A stretch of DNA of 64,000 bases from Streptomyces sp. GESEQ-35. Lineage in GTDB: Bacteria > Actinomycetota > Actinomycetes > Streptomycetales > Streptomycetaceae. The position numbers and the translations under genes were made by a program. How positions within the stretch are numbered: position 1 is the first letter of the stretch; every line of letters starts with the position of its first letter. Location: NCBI RefSeq assembly GCF_017948485.1, contig NZ_JAFFSX010000015.1, positions 162,983 to 226,982 on the forward strand, given 5' to 3'. The notes beneath the pieces were generated by a model. The model worked only from the letters and a program-made list of their open reading frames with translations, made no database searches and was not told the DNA's origin. This document shows, piece by piece, positions 1-8,195 of the stretch.

Positions 1-1
1 C

Positions 2-157
2 GGCACCGAACTCCGCGTCTCCGACGGCACGGCCCTCCGTCTGCACCGAGGCCTGCGGCCCGGCACGAAGGCCCCCGAAGACGCGGCCGGCCACATCACC
101 GGCGCCTGGGAGTTGCCGAACGGCACGCGGGCGCGCGCACCGTTCGCCGTGCTCTGA
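2..157 (+). CDS. C-terminal end of an unknown protein (partial)
   Basis: The frame is open from the window edge to a TGA at 155-157 and gives about 51 residues ending in RAPFAVL. Third positions are almost all G or C, as expected for coding Streptomyces DNA. The 5' part lies outside the window, so neither family nor start can be stated. It converges on the small gene that ends at 164, leaving only six bases between them. Confidence 0.5.
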   Translation, partial: GTELRVSDGTALRLHRGLRPGTKAPEDAAGHITGAWELPNGTRARAPFAVL

Positions 158-163
158 CCCCGG

Positions 164-571
164 TCACACCCCGCCCCGGGCCGCCTCCCACAGCAACTCC
201 CCCACCACGAACGGCACCCTCTCCGACGGCACCGACCGCCACCCCAACGGCCACGTCGTTCCCGTCAGCGCCGGTACGCCCACGTACGCCCAGACGCCGT
301 CACCGCGCGTGAGAGCACGCACGCCGGGCGGCCAGCGGTACGCGGACGCGGTTTGCGGGGGCAACAGAAAGTACATGTTCCGTTCGCCGCTGAACTCCTG
401 GACGACCGGGCCCGCGTCGAAGTCCGTGGCGGACATCAGCTCGTTGGCGACGCGTTCCCCTTCAGCTCCTCTGATACGTACGGCATCGAAGTGGATGCCG
501 GCGTGCCGGAGGGCGAGGCCGGACGCGGGGATCCAGGTCGGGATCCAGGGGGCGGCGATTCTCTCGTTCAT
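164..571 (-). CDS. Small conserved protein of a WhiJ-type regulatory locus
   Basis: A 135-residue soluble protein with no signal peptide or membrane segment. Its core is rich in Trp and Pro (PPQTASAYRWPPG, TTWPLGWRS). Similar small proteins are known to sit beside DUF5753 helix-turn-helix regulators and DUF397 proteins in Streptomyces, where such three-gene sets (the WhiJ/AbaA type) influence development and antibiotic production. Here it is divergent from exactly such a regulator, with 83 bases between the starts. ATG start at 571. Its biochemical role is unknown; the assignment rests on family resemblance and context. Confidence 0.7.
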   Translation of the reverse strand: MNERIAAPWIPTWIPASGLALRHAGIHFDAVRIRGAEGERVANELMSATDFDAGPVVQEFSGERNMYFLLPPQTASAYRWPPGVRALTRGDGVWAYVGVPALTGTTWPLGWRSVPSERVPFVVGELLWEAARGGV

Positions 572-592
572 GACGCAAAGCGTTCCGGGTGC

Positions 593-605
593 TCACATAC
601 TGTGA
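593..605. promoter_or_regulatory. Inverted repeat between divergent WhiJ-type genes
   Basis: TCACA-TAC-TGTGA, a perfect 5-bp inverted repeat with a 3-nt spacer. It lies between the small gene (start 571) and the XRE regulator (start 655). Position and symmetry suit an autoregulatory operator for the XRE protein. No binding data exist, so this is inference. Confidence 0.35.
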
Positions 606-654
606 CCAGGGGTTTGCAAGGGTGGTGCGGGGCTGTGCAGTTGGGGAGGTCGTT

Positions 655-1464
655 GTGCACTCCGGTGAACGGGGCTCGGAGTCGTTCGGGGCGCTTCTGA
701 GGTTCTATCGCGAGCGGGCCGGGATGACGCAGGAGGGCTTGGGCAAGCACGTCGGCTACTCCAAGTCGCAGGTGGCGATGGTGGAGCGGGGTGAGCGGTC
801 GCCCAAGGGGCAGTTGGTCGAGATCGCGGACCAGGTGCTCGGTGCACAGGGTGCACTGCTGGTGCTGGCGGAGAAGGAGTTCGGGAGCGGCGGGCTGCGG
901 CCGTGGACGGAGGATTACCTTGCGGAGGAGAAGAAGGCAACGGCGCTGCACGTGTACCAGACGCATCTGATCCCGGGTTCACTGCAGACTGAGCAGTACG
1001 CGCGGGCGGTCTACACATGCAACCGTTGCCCCACGCTGGACGACGACGAGATCGAGCGGCGAGTGGCCTCCCGATGGGAACGACAGCAGCTCTTCCAGCG
1101 CAAGCCCGCACCGAGCGTCAGCTACGTACTCGAAGAGACCACGCTGACACGCCCGTTGGGCGGTGAAGCCGCGCTCAAGGAGCAGCTTCACCACATCCTC
1201 GCGATCGGCGAGCTCCGCCATGTAGAGATCCAGGTGATGCCACACCGACGACAGGCGCACGCAGGGTTGAACGGCCCGATGATCCTCTTGGAGACCGCCG
1301 AGCGTCACCAGCTCGCCTATGTCGAAGGACCGAGCGGTGGCTACTTCATCAGCGAACAGCCGGACCTAGGGGACCTGTTCGGCAAATATGGCATTCTGCG
1401 GGCGCAGGCTCTTGACCCCGATGAGTCCGCAAAGCTGATCGAAAAGGTGGCACAGGAGCTATGA
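655..1464 (+). CDS. XRE-family regulator with DUF5753 domain (WhiJ-like)
   Basis: A 269-residue transcription regulator. Residues about 10-65 form an XRE helix-turn-helix (LLRFYRERAGMTQEGLG, then VGYSKSQVAMVERGERSP). The remaining ~190 residues are the DUF5753 sensor-like domain ending in YGILRAQALDPDESAKLI. I place the start at GTG 655 because GGGGAGG at 643-649 sits 5 nt upstream; longer in-frame starts lack a ribosome site. The stop overlaps the next gene's ATG by four bases (ATGA), so the two are translationally coupled. Proteins of this kind pair with DUF397 partners. Probable target is the divergent promoter region at 572-654. Confidence 0.9.
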   Translation: MHSGERGSESFGALLRFYRERAGMTQEGLGKHVGYSKSQVAMVERGERSPKGQLVEIADQVLGAQGALLVLAEKEFGSGGLRPWTEDYLAEEKKATALHVYQTHLIPGSLQTEQYARAVYTCNRCPTLDDDEIERRVASRWERQQLFQRKPAPSVSYVLEETTLTRPLGGEAALKEQLHHILAIGELRHVEIQVMPHRRQAHAGLNGPMILLETAERHQLAYVEGPSGGYFISEQPDLGDLFGKYGILRAQALDPDESAKLIEKVAQEL

Positions 1465-1694
1465 GCGCGGACCTCGTCTGGTTCAAGAGCAGCTACAGCG
1501 GCGGCGAAGGTGAGTGCGTCGAAGTGGCCTTGAGCTGGACCAAGTCGAGCCACAGCGGCGACCAGGGCGAATGCCTGGAGATAGCCATCGCCCCGGACAC
1601 CATCCACATCCGCGACTCCAAGACCACCCCCACCGCCCCCACCCTCCGTCTCACCCCGACCACCTGGTCCGCCTTCCTCGCGTCGCTTGCCTAG
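1461..1694 (+). CDS. DUF397 protein with an internally duplicated N-terminus
   Basis: A 77-residue DUF397 protein, the usual small partner of WhiJ-like regulators. The N-terminal motif occurs twice in tandem: residues about 4-23 (LVWFKSSYSGGEGECVEVA) and 24-43 (LSWTKSSHSGDQGECLEIA). These are followed by one copy of the usual C-terminal part (IHIRDSK through WSAFLASLA). Typical members carry the W-x-K-S-S motif once. ATG 1461 overlaps the upstream TGA. Its likely role is to bind and modulate the cognate regulator, inferred from the family. Confidence 0.85.
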   Translation: MSADLVWFKSSYSGGEGECVEVALSWTKSSHSGDQGECLEIAIAPDTIHIRDSKTTPTAPTLRLTPTTWSAFLASLA

Positions 1695-1724
1695 AGCGCA
1701 CTCCACGACGTTGGCTAGGTAGTC

Positions 1725-2720
1725 ATGAAGTACACGCAGCTCGGACGCACGGGACTCAAGGTCAGCCGACTCGTCCTCGGCACCATGAACTTCGGTCCGC
1801 AGACCAACGAGGCGGACAGCCACGTCATCATGGACGCGGCGCTGGACGCCGGTATCAACTTCTTCGACACGGCCAACGTCTACGGCTGGGGCGAGAACAA
1901 GGGCCGGACCGAATCGATCATCGGCAACTGGTTCGCGAAGGGCGGCGACCGGCGCGACAAGACCGTTCTCGCCACCAAGATGTACGGCAACATGGGCGCC
2001 GAGGGCGTCCCCGCCTGGCCCAACCACGATCTGCTGTCCGCCCTCAACATCCGGCGGGCGGTCGACGCCAGCCTGAAGCGGTTGCAGACCGACTACATCG
2101 ACGTCTACCAGTTCCACCACGTCGACCGTGCCACTCCCTTCGAGGAGATCTGGCAGGCGATCGACGTCCTCGTCCAGCAGGGCAAGATCCTCTACGTCGG
2201 GTCGTCCAACTTCCCCGGCTACAAGATCGCCCAAGCCAATGAGATCGCAGCGAAGCGCAGCGGCACCATCGGTCTCGTCAGCGAGCAGTGCCTCTACAAC
2301 CTGGCCGAGCGCCGCGCCGAGATGGAGGTCATCCCGGCCGCGCAGGAGTACGGCCTCGGGGTCATCCCCTGGTCGCCTCTCCAGGGCGGGCTGCTGGGCG
2401 GGGTCATCAAGAAGGAGGTCCAGGGTGGCCGCCGCGCCTCCGGCCGGGCCGCCGACGCCCTCGCCAACCCCGCCACCCGGGCGCAGGTACAGTCGTACGA
2501 GGACCTGCTGGAGAAGCACGGCGTCGAGCCGGGTGAGGCCGCTCTCGCCTGGCTGCTCACCCGCCCCGGCGTGACCGGCCCCATCGTGGGCCCGCGCACC
2601 GCCGAGCAGCTGGACTCCGCGCTGCGGGCGGTCGAGCTGGAGCTGAGCGAGGACCTGCTGACCGGCCTCGACGAGATCTTCCCGGGCCCGGGCCCGTCCC
2701 CGGAGGCCTTCGCCTGGTAA
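1725..2720 (+). CDS. Aldo/keto reductase
   Basis: A 331-residue NADPH-dependent oxidoreductase of the aldo/keto reductase superfamily with the expected (beta/alpha)8 barrel length. The catalytic tetrad is visible: Asp48 (FFDTANVYGWG), Tyr53, Lys85 (VLATKMYG) and His131 or 132 (YQFHHVD). The C-terminal cofactor segment is GPIVGPRTAEQLDSAL. Substrate cannot be told from sequence. It stands alone, 30 bases after the DUF397 gene, and a copy of the intergenic repeat follows its stop. Confidence 0.92.
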   Translation: MKYTQLGRTGLKVSRLVLGTMNFGPQTNEADSHVIMDAALDAGINFFDTANVYGWGENKGRTESIIGNWFAKGGDRRDKTVLATKMYGNMGAEGVPAWPNHDLLSALNIRRAVDASLKRLQTDYIDVYQFHHVDRATPFEEIWQAIDVLVQQGKILYVGSSNFPGYKIAQANEIAAKRSGTIGLVSEQCLYNLAERRAEMEVIPAAQEYGLGVIPWSPLQGGLLGGVIKKEVQGGRRASGRAADALANPATRAQVQSYEDLLEKHGVEPGEAALAWLLTRPGVTGPIVGPRTAEQLDSALRAVELELSEDLLTGLDEIFPGPGPSPEAFAW

Positions 2721-2730
2721 CTCCGGCGAC

Positions 2731-2790
2731 AAAAGCGCCCCCGTCAGGGGCGCGGGGAACTGCGCGACGAGCCCCCACCGGGCCCGCAGG
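2731..2790 (+). repeat. Intergenic repeat copy 1 (subtype A)
   Basis: Hairpin of GCGCCCC/GGGGCGC type followed by GGGAACTGCGCGAC, a GCCCCCAC segment and CCCGCAG. It sits in the convergent gap between the aldo/keto reductase and the RNA phosphodiesterase gene. Ten further copies occur in the window. Confidence 0.85.
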
Positions 2791-2935
2791 TCACCACGAC
2801 CCGCAGTCCCCCGGGCCCCGCGGAGCGCACCGCGCGCTACCTACCGAGCGCGGACGCCAAGGCAACCACAACGAACAACAGCACAAGCGAACCGGCCATG
2901 ATCCGGTTCCGAGTCTTCGGTTTCACGCATCGAGA

Positions 2936-3508
2936 CTAACCGGCCGCCCCCAGCGCCCAACGGGCGACCACCTCATACCGCGGCTGCTCCCCCGGCACGC
3001 CCGATTTCGGCAGATTGCTGCGCACCAGCGCCAGTTCGCCCACCGACCACGTCCGGCCGGTGAACAGGTCGAGGGCCTCGACATACGGCCGTACATCCAC
3101 CGCGTCCCGGCTCCTCGCCACCGTCAGATGGGCCTTGTACCGCCGGTGCTCCCCCATCGGCACCCCCGCCTTCCGCGCGGCCGCCTCCGCACGGTCCGCC
3201 AGCAGCCGCAGCGACGGGAGGTCCCCCTCCGCGCCCGCCCACAGCGCCTTCCCGTGCCCGAACTGCCCACCGCCCCGCACAGCCAGCGGAAACGGCTCGG
3301 TGCGGTGAGCGGCGCGCTCCAGCCGCGCCGACAGATCCGGTACGAGCTCGTCGTCGACCTCGCCGTAGAACGCGAGCGTGAAGTGCCAGCCGGGACGGCC
3401 GGTCCAGCGCAGCCCGTCCGCTCCGGGCAGTCTGTGCAACTCCTCGATCTCGGCGGCGAGTTCGCGGACGACATCCTCGGGCGGCAGTACGGCGGCGAAG
3501 AGTCTCAT
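2936..3508 (-). CDS. thpR: RNA 2',3'-cyclic phosphodiesterase (2H family)
   Basis: A 190-residue 2H phosphoesterase of the ThpR/LigT group, which opens 2',3'-cyclic phosphate ends of RNA. Both signature motifs are present: HFTL at residues 42-45 and HLTV at 127-130. The N-terminus MRLFAAVLPP and overall length are typical. ATG start at 3508. It is divergent from the GNAT gene that starts at 3535, leaving only 26 bases for both 5' ends. Confidence 0.88.
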   Translation of the reverse strand: MRLFAAVLPPEDVVRELAAEIEELHRLPGADGLRWTGRPGWHFTLAFYGEVDDELVPDLSARLERAAHRTEPFPLAVRGGGQFGHGKALWAGAEGDLPSLRLLADRAEAAARKAGVPMGEHRRYKAHLTVARSRDAVDVRPYVEALDLFTGRTWSVGELALVRSNLPKSGVPGEQPRYEVVARWALGAAG

Positions 3509-3534
3509 GGGGCCCAGCCTGTCACCATGGAGGC

Positions 3535-4053
3535 ATGGAGATCACCATCAGAGAAGGCGGGCCCGACGACGTCCCCGCGATACTCGGCATGCTCGACAGC
3601 TCCGTGGAGTGGCTGGTCGCGCAGGGGCGTACGGGGCAGTGGGGGACGAAGCCGCTGTCGGAGAGCGAGAAGACGGTGGAGTCGGTCGTCCGGTACATGG
3701 ACGAGGGCGACGTCTTCATCGCCGACGTCGACGGCGTGCCGGCCGCCACCCTCACCCTCACCGACTCGCCCGGCGCCTACCTGGCCCACCTCCCGCCGCC
3801 CGGCGAGCCCGAGCGGTACATCCACTGGCTCGCCTCCGACCGCCGCTTCAAGGGCCACGGCGTGGGCAGCTCCCTGCTCGCGCACGCGGCCGAGGAGACC
3901 CGGCGGGCGGGCGTCGCACTGCTGCGGGTGGACTGCTACGCGGGCGACGACGGCAAGCTCGTCCGCTACTACGAGAGCAACGGCTTCGTCCGCACCGAGA
4001 CCTACGCGGCGAAGGGCGACTGGCCGGGGCAGGTGCTGGCCCGGCGGGTGTAG
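3535..4053 (+). CDS. GNAT-family N-acetyltransferase
   Basis: A 172-residue acetyl-CoA-dependent acyltransferase. The GNAT motif A is in the segment IHWLASDRRFKGHGVGSSL (roughly residues 100-118), with the R-x-x-G-x-G/A acetyl-CoA loop as RRFKGHGVG. The C-terminal motif B reads YYESNGFVRTETY. The N-terminus ITIREGGPDDVPAILGML is the usual first strand and helix. Acceptor unknown. It converges on the MFS gene that ends at 4073. Confidence 0.88.
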   Translation: MEITIREGGPDDVPAILGMLDSSVEWLVAQGRTGQWGTKPLSESEKTVESVVRYMDEGDVFIADVDGVPAATLTLTDSPGAYLAHLPPPGEPERYIHWLASDRRFKGHGVGSSLLAHAAEETRRAGVALLRVDCYAGDDGKLVRYYESNGFVRTETYAAKGDWPGQVLARRV

Positions 4054-4072
4054 CCCGCCGGAGCCGAAGCCC

Positions 4073-5428
4073 CTACGCCACCGTCGCCAGCTCCTCCCGC
4101 TGCTCCCGCGGCACGAACCGCACGCGCGGGTGGCCGTCGTTCCAGCCGACCGACAGACGCAGGTTGCCGACGCGGGCCAGGACCAGGCCGATCACCACGG
4201 CCGACGCGGCGGCGATCGCGCCGCCCACGGCGAGGCCCGCCCGGACGCCGTACGCGTCGGTGACCCAGCCGGCGATCGGGGCGCCGATCGGGGCGCCGCC
4301 CATGAAGACCATCATGTAGAGGGCCATCACGCGGCCCCGCATGGCCGGGTCGGTGCTCAGCTGGACGCTGCTGTTGGCGGTGACGTTGACCGTCATGCCG
4401 AACATGCCGATCGGCGCCATGAGCAGGGCGAACAGCCACAGGGAGGGGGCGATCGAGGCCACGATCTCCATCGCGCCGAACGCCACCGCACCCGCGACCA
4501 GCACCCGCATCCGGGCCGTGCCGCGCCGGGCCGCGAGCAGGGCGCCCGCCAGGGAGCCGGCCGCCATCAGCGTGTTGAAGAGGCTGTAGGAGCCCGCGCC
4601 CGCGTGGAAGACGTCGTCGGCGAAGGCCGAGAGGTAGACGGGGAAGTTGAAGCCGAAGGTACTGACGAACCCGACCAGGACGATGGTCCAGATCAGCTCG
4701 GGGCGCCCGGCGACGTACTGGAGGCCCTCCCGCAGCTGCCCCTTCCCGCGCGGGGCCCGCTCGACGACGTACAGCTCACGCATGCGCATCATCAGCAGGC
4801 CGACGAGGGGGGCGACGAAGGACAGGCCGTTGAAGAGGAAGGCCCAGCCGGTGCCGACGCCGGTGATCAGGACACCCGCGACGGCGGGGCCGACCAGGCG
4901 GGCCGACTGGAAGTTCGCGGAGTTGAGGCTGACCGCGTTCTGGAGCTGGTCCGGACCGACCATCTCGGAGACGAAGGTCTGGCGGGCCGGGTTGTCGACG
5001 ACCGTGGCGAGGCCTACGGCGAAGGCCGCGACGTAGACGTGCCAGACCTGGACATGGCCGGAAAGCGTGAGGACGGCGAGCGCGATGCCGGTGAGGGCCA
5101 TCGAGGACTGGGTGAACAGCAGCGTGGGGCGCTTGGGCAGGCGGTCGACGAGGACGCCGCCGTAGAGGCCGAAGAGCAGCATCGGCAGGAACTGAAGGGC
5201 CGTCGTGATGCCGACGGCGGTGGCGGAGCCGGTGAGGCTGAGCACCAGCCAGTCCTGGGCGATGCGCTGCATCCAGGTGCCGATGTTCGAGACGACCTGG
5301 CCCATGAAGAACAGGCGGTAGTTCCGGACCTTCAGCGAGCTGAACATCGACGAGCGGGTCTTGGGGGTGGGCGGGGAGTAGTGGGTGGTCGGTGCGGGGG
5401 CGGAGTCTGCTCCGGATCCCGTACTCAA
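4073..5428 (-). CDS. MFS transporter, probably a drug exporter
   Basis: A major facilitator permease of about 451 residues (MFS_3/EntS-like group), with about 11-12 hydrophobic segments from SSLKVRNYRLFFMGQVVSN onward. A longer in-frame ATG at 5509 would run inside the marR gene. I prefer TTG at 5428 because CCTCCTC on the plus strand (5437-5443) gives GAGGAGG 8 nt upstream, directly after the marR stop at 5455. It is therefore the second gene of a marR-mfs operon, a common arrangement in which the regulator represses its own exporter. Substrate unknown. Confidence 0.85.
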   Translation of the reverse strand: MSTGSGADSAPAPTTHYSPPTPKTRSSMFSSLKVRNYRLFFMGQVVSNIGTWMQRIAQDWLVLSLTGSATAVGITTALQFLPMLLFGLYGGVLVDRLPKRPTLLFTQSSMALTGIALAVLTLSGHVQVWHVYVAAFAVGLATVVDNPARQTFVSEMVGPDQLQNAVSLNSANFQSARLVGPAVAGVLITGVGTGWAFLFNGLSFVAPLVGLLMMRMRELYVVERAPRGKGQLREGLQYVAGRPELIWTIVLVGFVSTFGFNFPVYLSAFADDVFHAGAGSYSLFNTLMAAGSLAGALLAARRGTARMRVLVAGAVAFGAMEIVASIAPSLWLFALLMAPIGMFGMTVNVTANSSVQLSTDPAMRGRVMALYMMVFMGGAPIGAPIAGWVTDAYGVRAGLAVGGAIAAASAVVIGLVLARVGNLRLSVGWNDGHPRVRFVPREQREELATVA

Positions 5429-5454
5429 AAGGGTCGCCTCCTCGAAATAACGGC

Positions 5455-5892
5455 TTACAGATGGGCGAGCTTCTCCAGCACGGGGGCGGCGGCGCGGAGT
5501 TTCGCCCACTCGTCCTCGTCGAGCCCCGCGGTCAGGGTGGCCAGGAAGGCGTTCCGCTTACGGCGGCTCTCCTCGAGCATCGCTTCGGCCTGCTCGGTCT
5601 GGGTGACGACCTTCTGGCGCCGGTCCTCGGGGTGCGGCTCCAGACGGACCAGCCCCTTGGCTTCGAGCAGCGCGACGATCCGGGTCATCGAGGGCGGCTG
5701 CACATGCTCCTTGCGGGCGAGTTCGCCCGGGGTGGCGGTGCCGCAGCGGGCGAGGGTGCCGAGCACCGACATCTCGGTGGGGCTCAGCGATTCGTCGACT
5801 CGCTGGTGCTTGAGCCGACGGGACAGCCGCATCACGGCAGATCGCAGGGAGTTCACGGCGGCAGCGTCGTCGCCATGGCTAAGGTCCGACAT
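5455..5892 (-). CDS. MarR-family transcriptional regulator
   Basis: A 145-residue winged-helix regulator. The MarR core is clear: LSPTEMSVLGTLARCG, then PGELARKEHVQPPSMTRIVALLEAKGLV (recognition helix), then the wing PEDRRQKVV. Such proteins are dimeric repressors released by phenolic or drug ligands. The start codon at 5892 is immediately next to a perfect inverted repeat (5896-5925), the likely autoregulatory operator. The gene is followed by the exporter, 26 bases downstream. Confidence 0.92.
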   Translation of the reverse strand: MSDLSHGDDAAAVNSLRSAVMRLSRRLKHQRVDESLSPTEMSVLGTLARCGTATPGELARKEHVQPPSMTRIVALLEAKGLVRLEPHPEDRRQKVVTQTEQAEAMLEESRRKRNAFLATLTAGLDEDEWAKLRAAAPVLEKLAHL

Positions 5893-5895
5893 GTT

Positions 5896-5925
5896 CTTTA
5901 GCGTAACTCATTACTCTCGCTAAAG
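5896..5925. promoter_or_regulatory. Candidate MarR operator
   Basis: CTTTAGCG at 5896-5903 and CGCTAAAG at 5918-5925 form a perfect 8-bp inverted repeat with a 14-nt spacer. Inside it GTAA-CTCA-TTAC forms a second palindrome. It abuts the marR start at 5892 and is AT-rich against the local background, as expected for promoter plus operator. Confidence 0.65.
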
Positions 5926-6046
5926 ACCACTCCCGCGCGCACAAATGCCCGTGACTCCGCCCACGGAACCCTCTCATCACCCGTACGGGTGAGTTGATTC
6001 CGGAAAGTGACGCGTCGCCCGGTTCGGTCCGGCGACCCTCGTACAC

Positions 6047-6229
6047 ATGGGGACCAGCGTGCTCAGCCTGCGGATAGACGGGGAGCTGCTCGACCGGCTC
6101 CGTGACCATGCGGCGAAAAGGGGAATGAGCGTCCAGGACTATGTGGTCCGGACGCTCATTCGGGACGACTTCGACGAGCGGTTCCAGACCGCCGTCGAGG
6201 AGACGGAGAGGTTCTACGGGGTCACCTGA
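6047..6229 (+). CDS. Ribbon-helix-helix DNA-binding protein
   Basis: A 60-residue protein with the layout of a CopG/Arc ribbon-helix-helix fold: one strand (VLSLRIDGELLDRL), then helix and turn (RDHAAKRGMSVQDYVVRTLIRDDF). Many such proteins are antitoxins, but no toxin-sized gene is adjacent: upstream is the marR promoter and downstream a convergent permease. It may be a solitary regulator or an orphan antitoxin. Confidence 0.72.
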   Translation: MGTSVLSLRIDGELLDRLRDHAAKRGMSVQDYVVRTLIRDDFDERFQTAVEETERFYGVT

Positions 6230-6236
6230 GCGCCGC

Positions 6237-7688
6237 TCACGTCAGGCCGAGCGCCGGCATCAGGTAGTAGAACGCGAACACCGCCGACACGACGTACATC
6301 GCCACCGGGATCTCCTTGCCGCGGCCGGCCGCCAGGCGCAGGACGACGAAGGTGATGAAGCCCATGCCGATGCCGTTGGTGATCGAGTAGGTGAACGGCA
6401 TCAGCAGCATCGTCACGAAGGCCGGGATGGCGATCGTGTGGTCGGCCCAGTCGATCTCCTTGATCGAACCGGCCAGGATCAGGAAGCCGACCGCGAGCAG
6501 CGCCGGAGTGGCCGCCTGGGACGGGACCATCGTGGCGACGGGTGTCAGGAACAGCGCTACGGCGAACAGCGCGCCGGTGACCACGTTCGCGAAGCCGGTA
6601 CGGGCGCCCTCGCCGACGCCGGCCGTGGACTCCACGAAGCAGGTGGTGGCCGAGGAGGAGCTGGCGCCGCCCGCGGCGACCGCGATGCCGTCGACGAAGA
6701 GGACCTTGTTGGTGCCGGGCATGTAGCCCTGCGCGTCGGTCAGCTTGGCCTCGTCACTGACGCCCATGATCGTGCCCATCGCGTCGAAGAAGCACGACAG
6801 CAGGACCGTGAAGACGAAGAGGACGCCGGTGAGGATGCCGACCTTGGAGAAGCCGCCGAACAGGCTGACCTCGCCGATCAGGCCGAAGTCGGGGGTGGCC
6901 ACCGGGTTGCCCGGCCAGGTCGGGGTCGTCAGGCCCCAGGAGGGGATGTCGGCGACGGCGTTGATGATGACGGCCAGCACCGTCATCGCGACGATCGAGA
7001 TCAGGATCGCGCCGGACACCTTGCGCACGATCAGCGCCAGCGTGAGCAGGGTGCCGAGGATGAAGATCAGGACCGGCCAGCCGGTGAGGTGACCGTCGCC
7101 GCCGAGCTGGAGCGGGACGGTGGTCTGGGCGGCGTCCGGGATGCGGGAGATGAAACCGGAGTCGACCAGGCCGATCAGCATGATGAACAGGCCGATACCG
7201 ATGGAGATGGCCTTGCGCAGGCTGTAGGGCACGGCGTTCATGACGCGCTCACGCAGCCCGGTGGCCACGAGCAGCATCACGATGAAACCGGCGAGGACGA
7301 CCATGCCCATCGCGTCCGGCCACGACATCCGCGGGGCGAGCTGGAGCGCGACCACCGAGTTCACACCCAGACCGGCGGCGAGCGCGATCGGCACATTGCC
7401 GATGACGCCCATGAGCAGCGTGGTGAACGCCGCCGTCACGGCCGTCGCGGTGACCAGCTGACCGTTGTCGAGCTGGTGGCCGTACATGTCCTTCGCGCTG
7501 CCCAGGATGATCGGGTTCAGCACGATGATGTAGGCCATCGCGAAGAAGGTGGCGAAACCGCCGCGGACCTCGCGCGGCAGCGAGCTGCCCCGCTCGGAGA
7601 TCTTGAAGAAGCGGTCGAGTGCGCCGTAGCCGGGCTGTGCGCCCGGCCCTTCGGGCGCGGGGGCCTTGGCAGGGGCCGAGGTGGACAT
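6237..7688 (-). CDS. NCS2-family purine permease (AzgA/GhxP type)
   Basis: A 483-residue integral membrane transporter of the nucleobase-cation symporter 2 superfamily, adenine/guanine/hypoxanthine branch. Diagnostic segments are the N-terminal EVRGGFATFFAMAYIIVLNP, the GLGVNSVVA loop and the SSSSATTCFVESTAGVGEG signature. About 12 or more hydrophobic helices. Likely imports purine bases with protons. ATG start at 7688. It is divergent from the DUF2530 gene; the gap contains AAACGGTTT at 7727-7735, a possible operator half. Confidence 0.9.
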   Translation of the reverse strand: MSTSAPAKAPAPEGPGAQPGYGALDRFFKISERGSSLPREVRGGFATFFAMAYIIVLNPIILGSAKDMYGHQLDNGQLVTATAVTAAFTTLLMGVIGNVPIALAAGLGVNSVVALQLAPRMSWPDAMGMVVLAGFIVMLLVATGLRERVMNAVPYSLRKAISIGIGLFIMLIGLVDSGFISRIPDAAQTTVPLQLGGDGHLTGWPVLIFILGTLLTLALIVRKVSGAILISIVAMTVLAVIINAVADIPSWGLTTPTWPGNPVATPDFGLIGEVSLFGGFSKVGILTGVLFVFTVLLSCFFDAMGTIMGVSDEAKLTDAQGYMPGTNKVLFVDGIAVAAGGASSSSATTCFVESTAGVGEGARTGFANVVTGALFAVALFLTPVATMVPSQAATPALLAVGFLILAGSIKEIDWADHTIAIPAFVTMLLMPFTYSITNGIGMGFITFVVLRLAAGRGKEIPVAMYVVSAVFAFYYLMPALGLT

Positions 7689-7806
7689 GTTTTTGGTGGT
7701 TCCTACGAATAGAAGTAGTCAGGCATAAACGGTTTCAGTATGAACATATGACGCCGAGATCGGCCATCTCCGCGCGTAGACAGTGCCACCTCGTAAGCTG
7801 TCCTCC

Positions 7807-8091
7807 ATGGCGAAGTGGACCCCAACACGCGAGGCGCCGGAGCCCCTGGAGGGCCCCGTGGTCGGCACGGTCACCGGCGGCACGATCCTCTGGTTCGTCC
7901 TCTTCCTGGCGCAGCTGCCCTTCTACGGCTGGTTCGACGACCACGGCCACACCTGGTGGCTGTGGACCTGCCTGGCCGGCGGCGGCCTCGGCCTCATCGG
8001 CATCTGGTACGTCCGGGGGCGCGACGCGGCGCTCAAGCGGGCGGCCGTCGAGCCACCCGGGGAAACGACCGGCGAACCCCAGTCGTCCTGA
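7807..8091 (+). CDS. DUF2530 membrane protein
   Basis: A 94-residue protein with two membrane segments (about 25-45 and 56-78; GGTILWFVLFLAQLPFYGW and TWWLWTCLAGGGLGLIGIWYV). This matches the actinobacterial DUF2530 family of unknown function. I chose ATG 7807 (MAKWTPTREAPEPLEG) rather than the in-frame 7783, because the domain begins there. The acidic/proline N-terminus and charged C-terminus are probably cytoplasmic. Confidence 0.8.
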   Translation: MAKWTPTREAPEPLEGPVVGTVTGGTILWFVLFLAQLPFYGWFDDHGHTWWLWTCLAGGGLGLIGIWYVRGRDAALKRAAVEPPGETTGEPQSS

Positions 8092-8195
8092 TGTGTCCGC
8101 GCCCTACAACCAGGGCACGACACCCCTCCTCCCCAAGTCGGAACTTCCGCCCACTCGGCGGGTGAAGGCGTAAATCCGCACGTACCGTCGAATGC

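Noticed and set aside
3128..5923. 931-codon plus-strand frame across several genes
   Set aside because: It runs antisense to the phosphodiesterase, MFS and marR genes and crosses the GNAT gene in another frame. The composition is low-complexity and Arg/Asp-rich, with no recognised fold.
6047..6229. Toxin-antitoxin pair at the ribbon-helix-helix gene
   Set aside because: No PIN-, RelE- or MazF-like reading frame of suitable size overlaps or follows. The next gene is a convergent permease.
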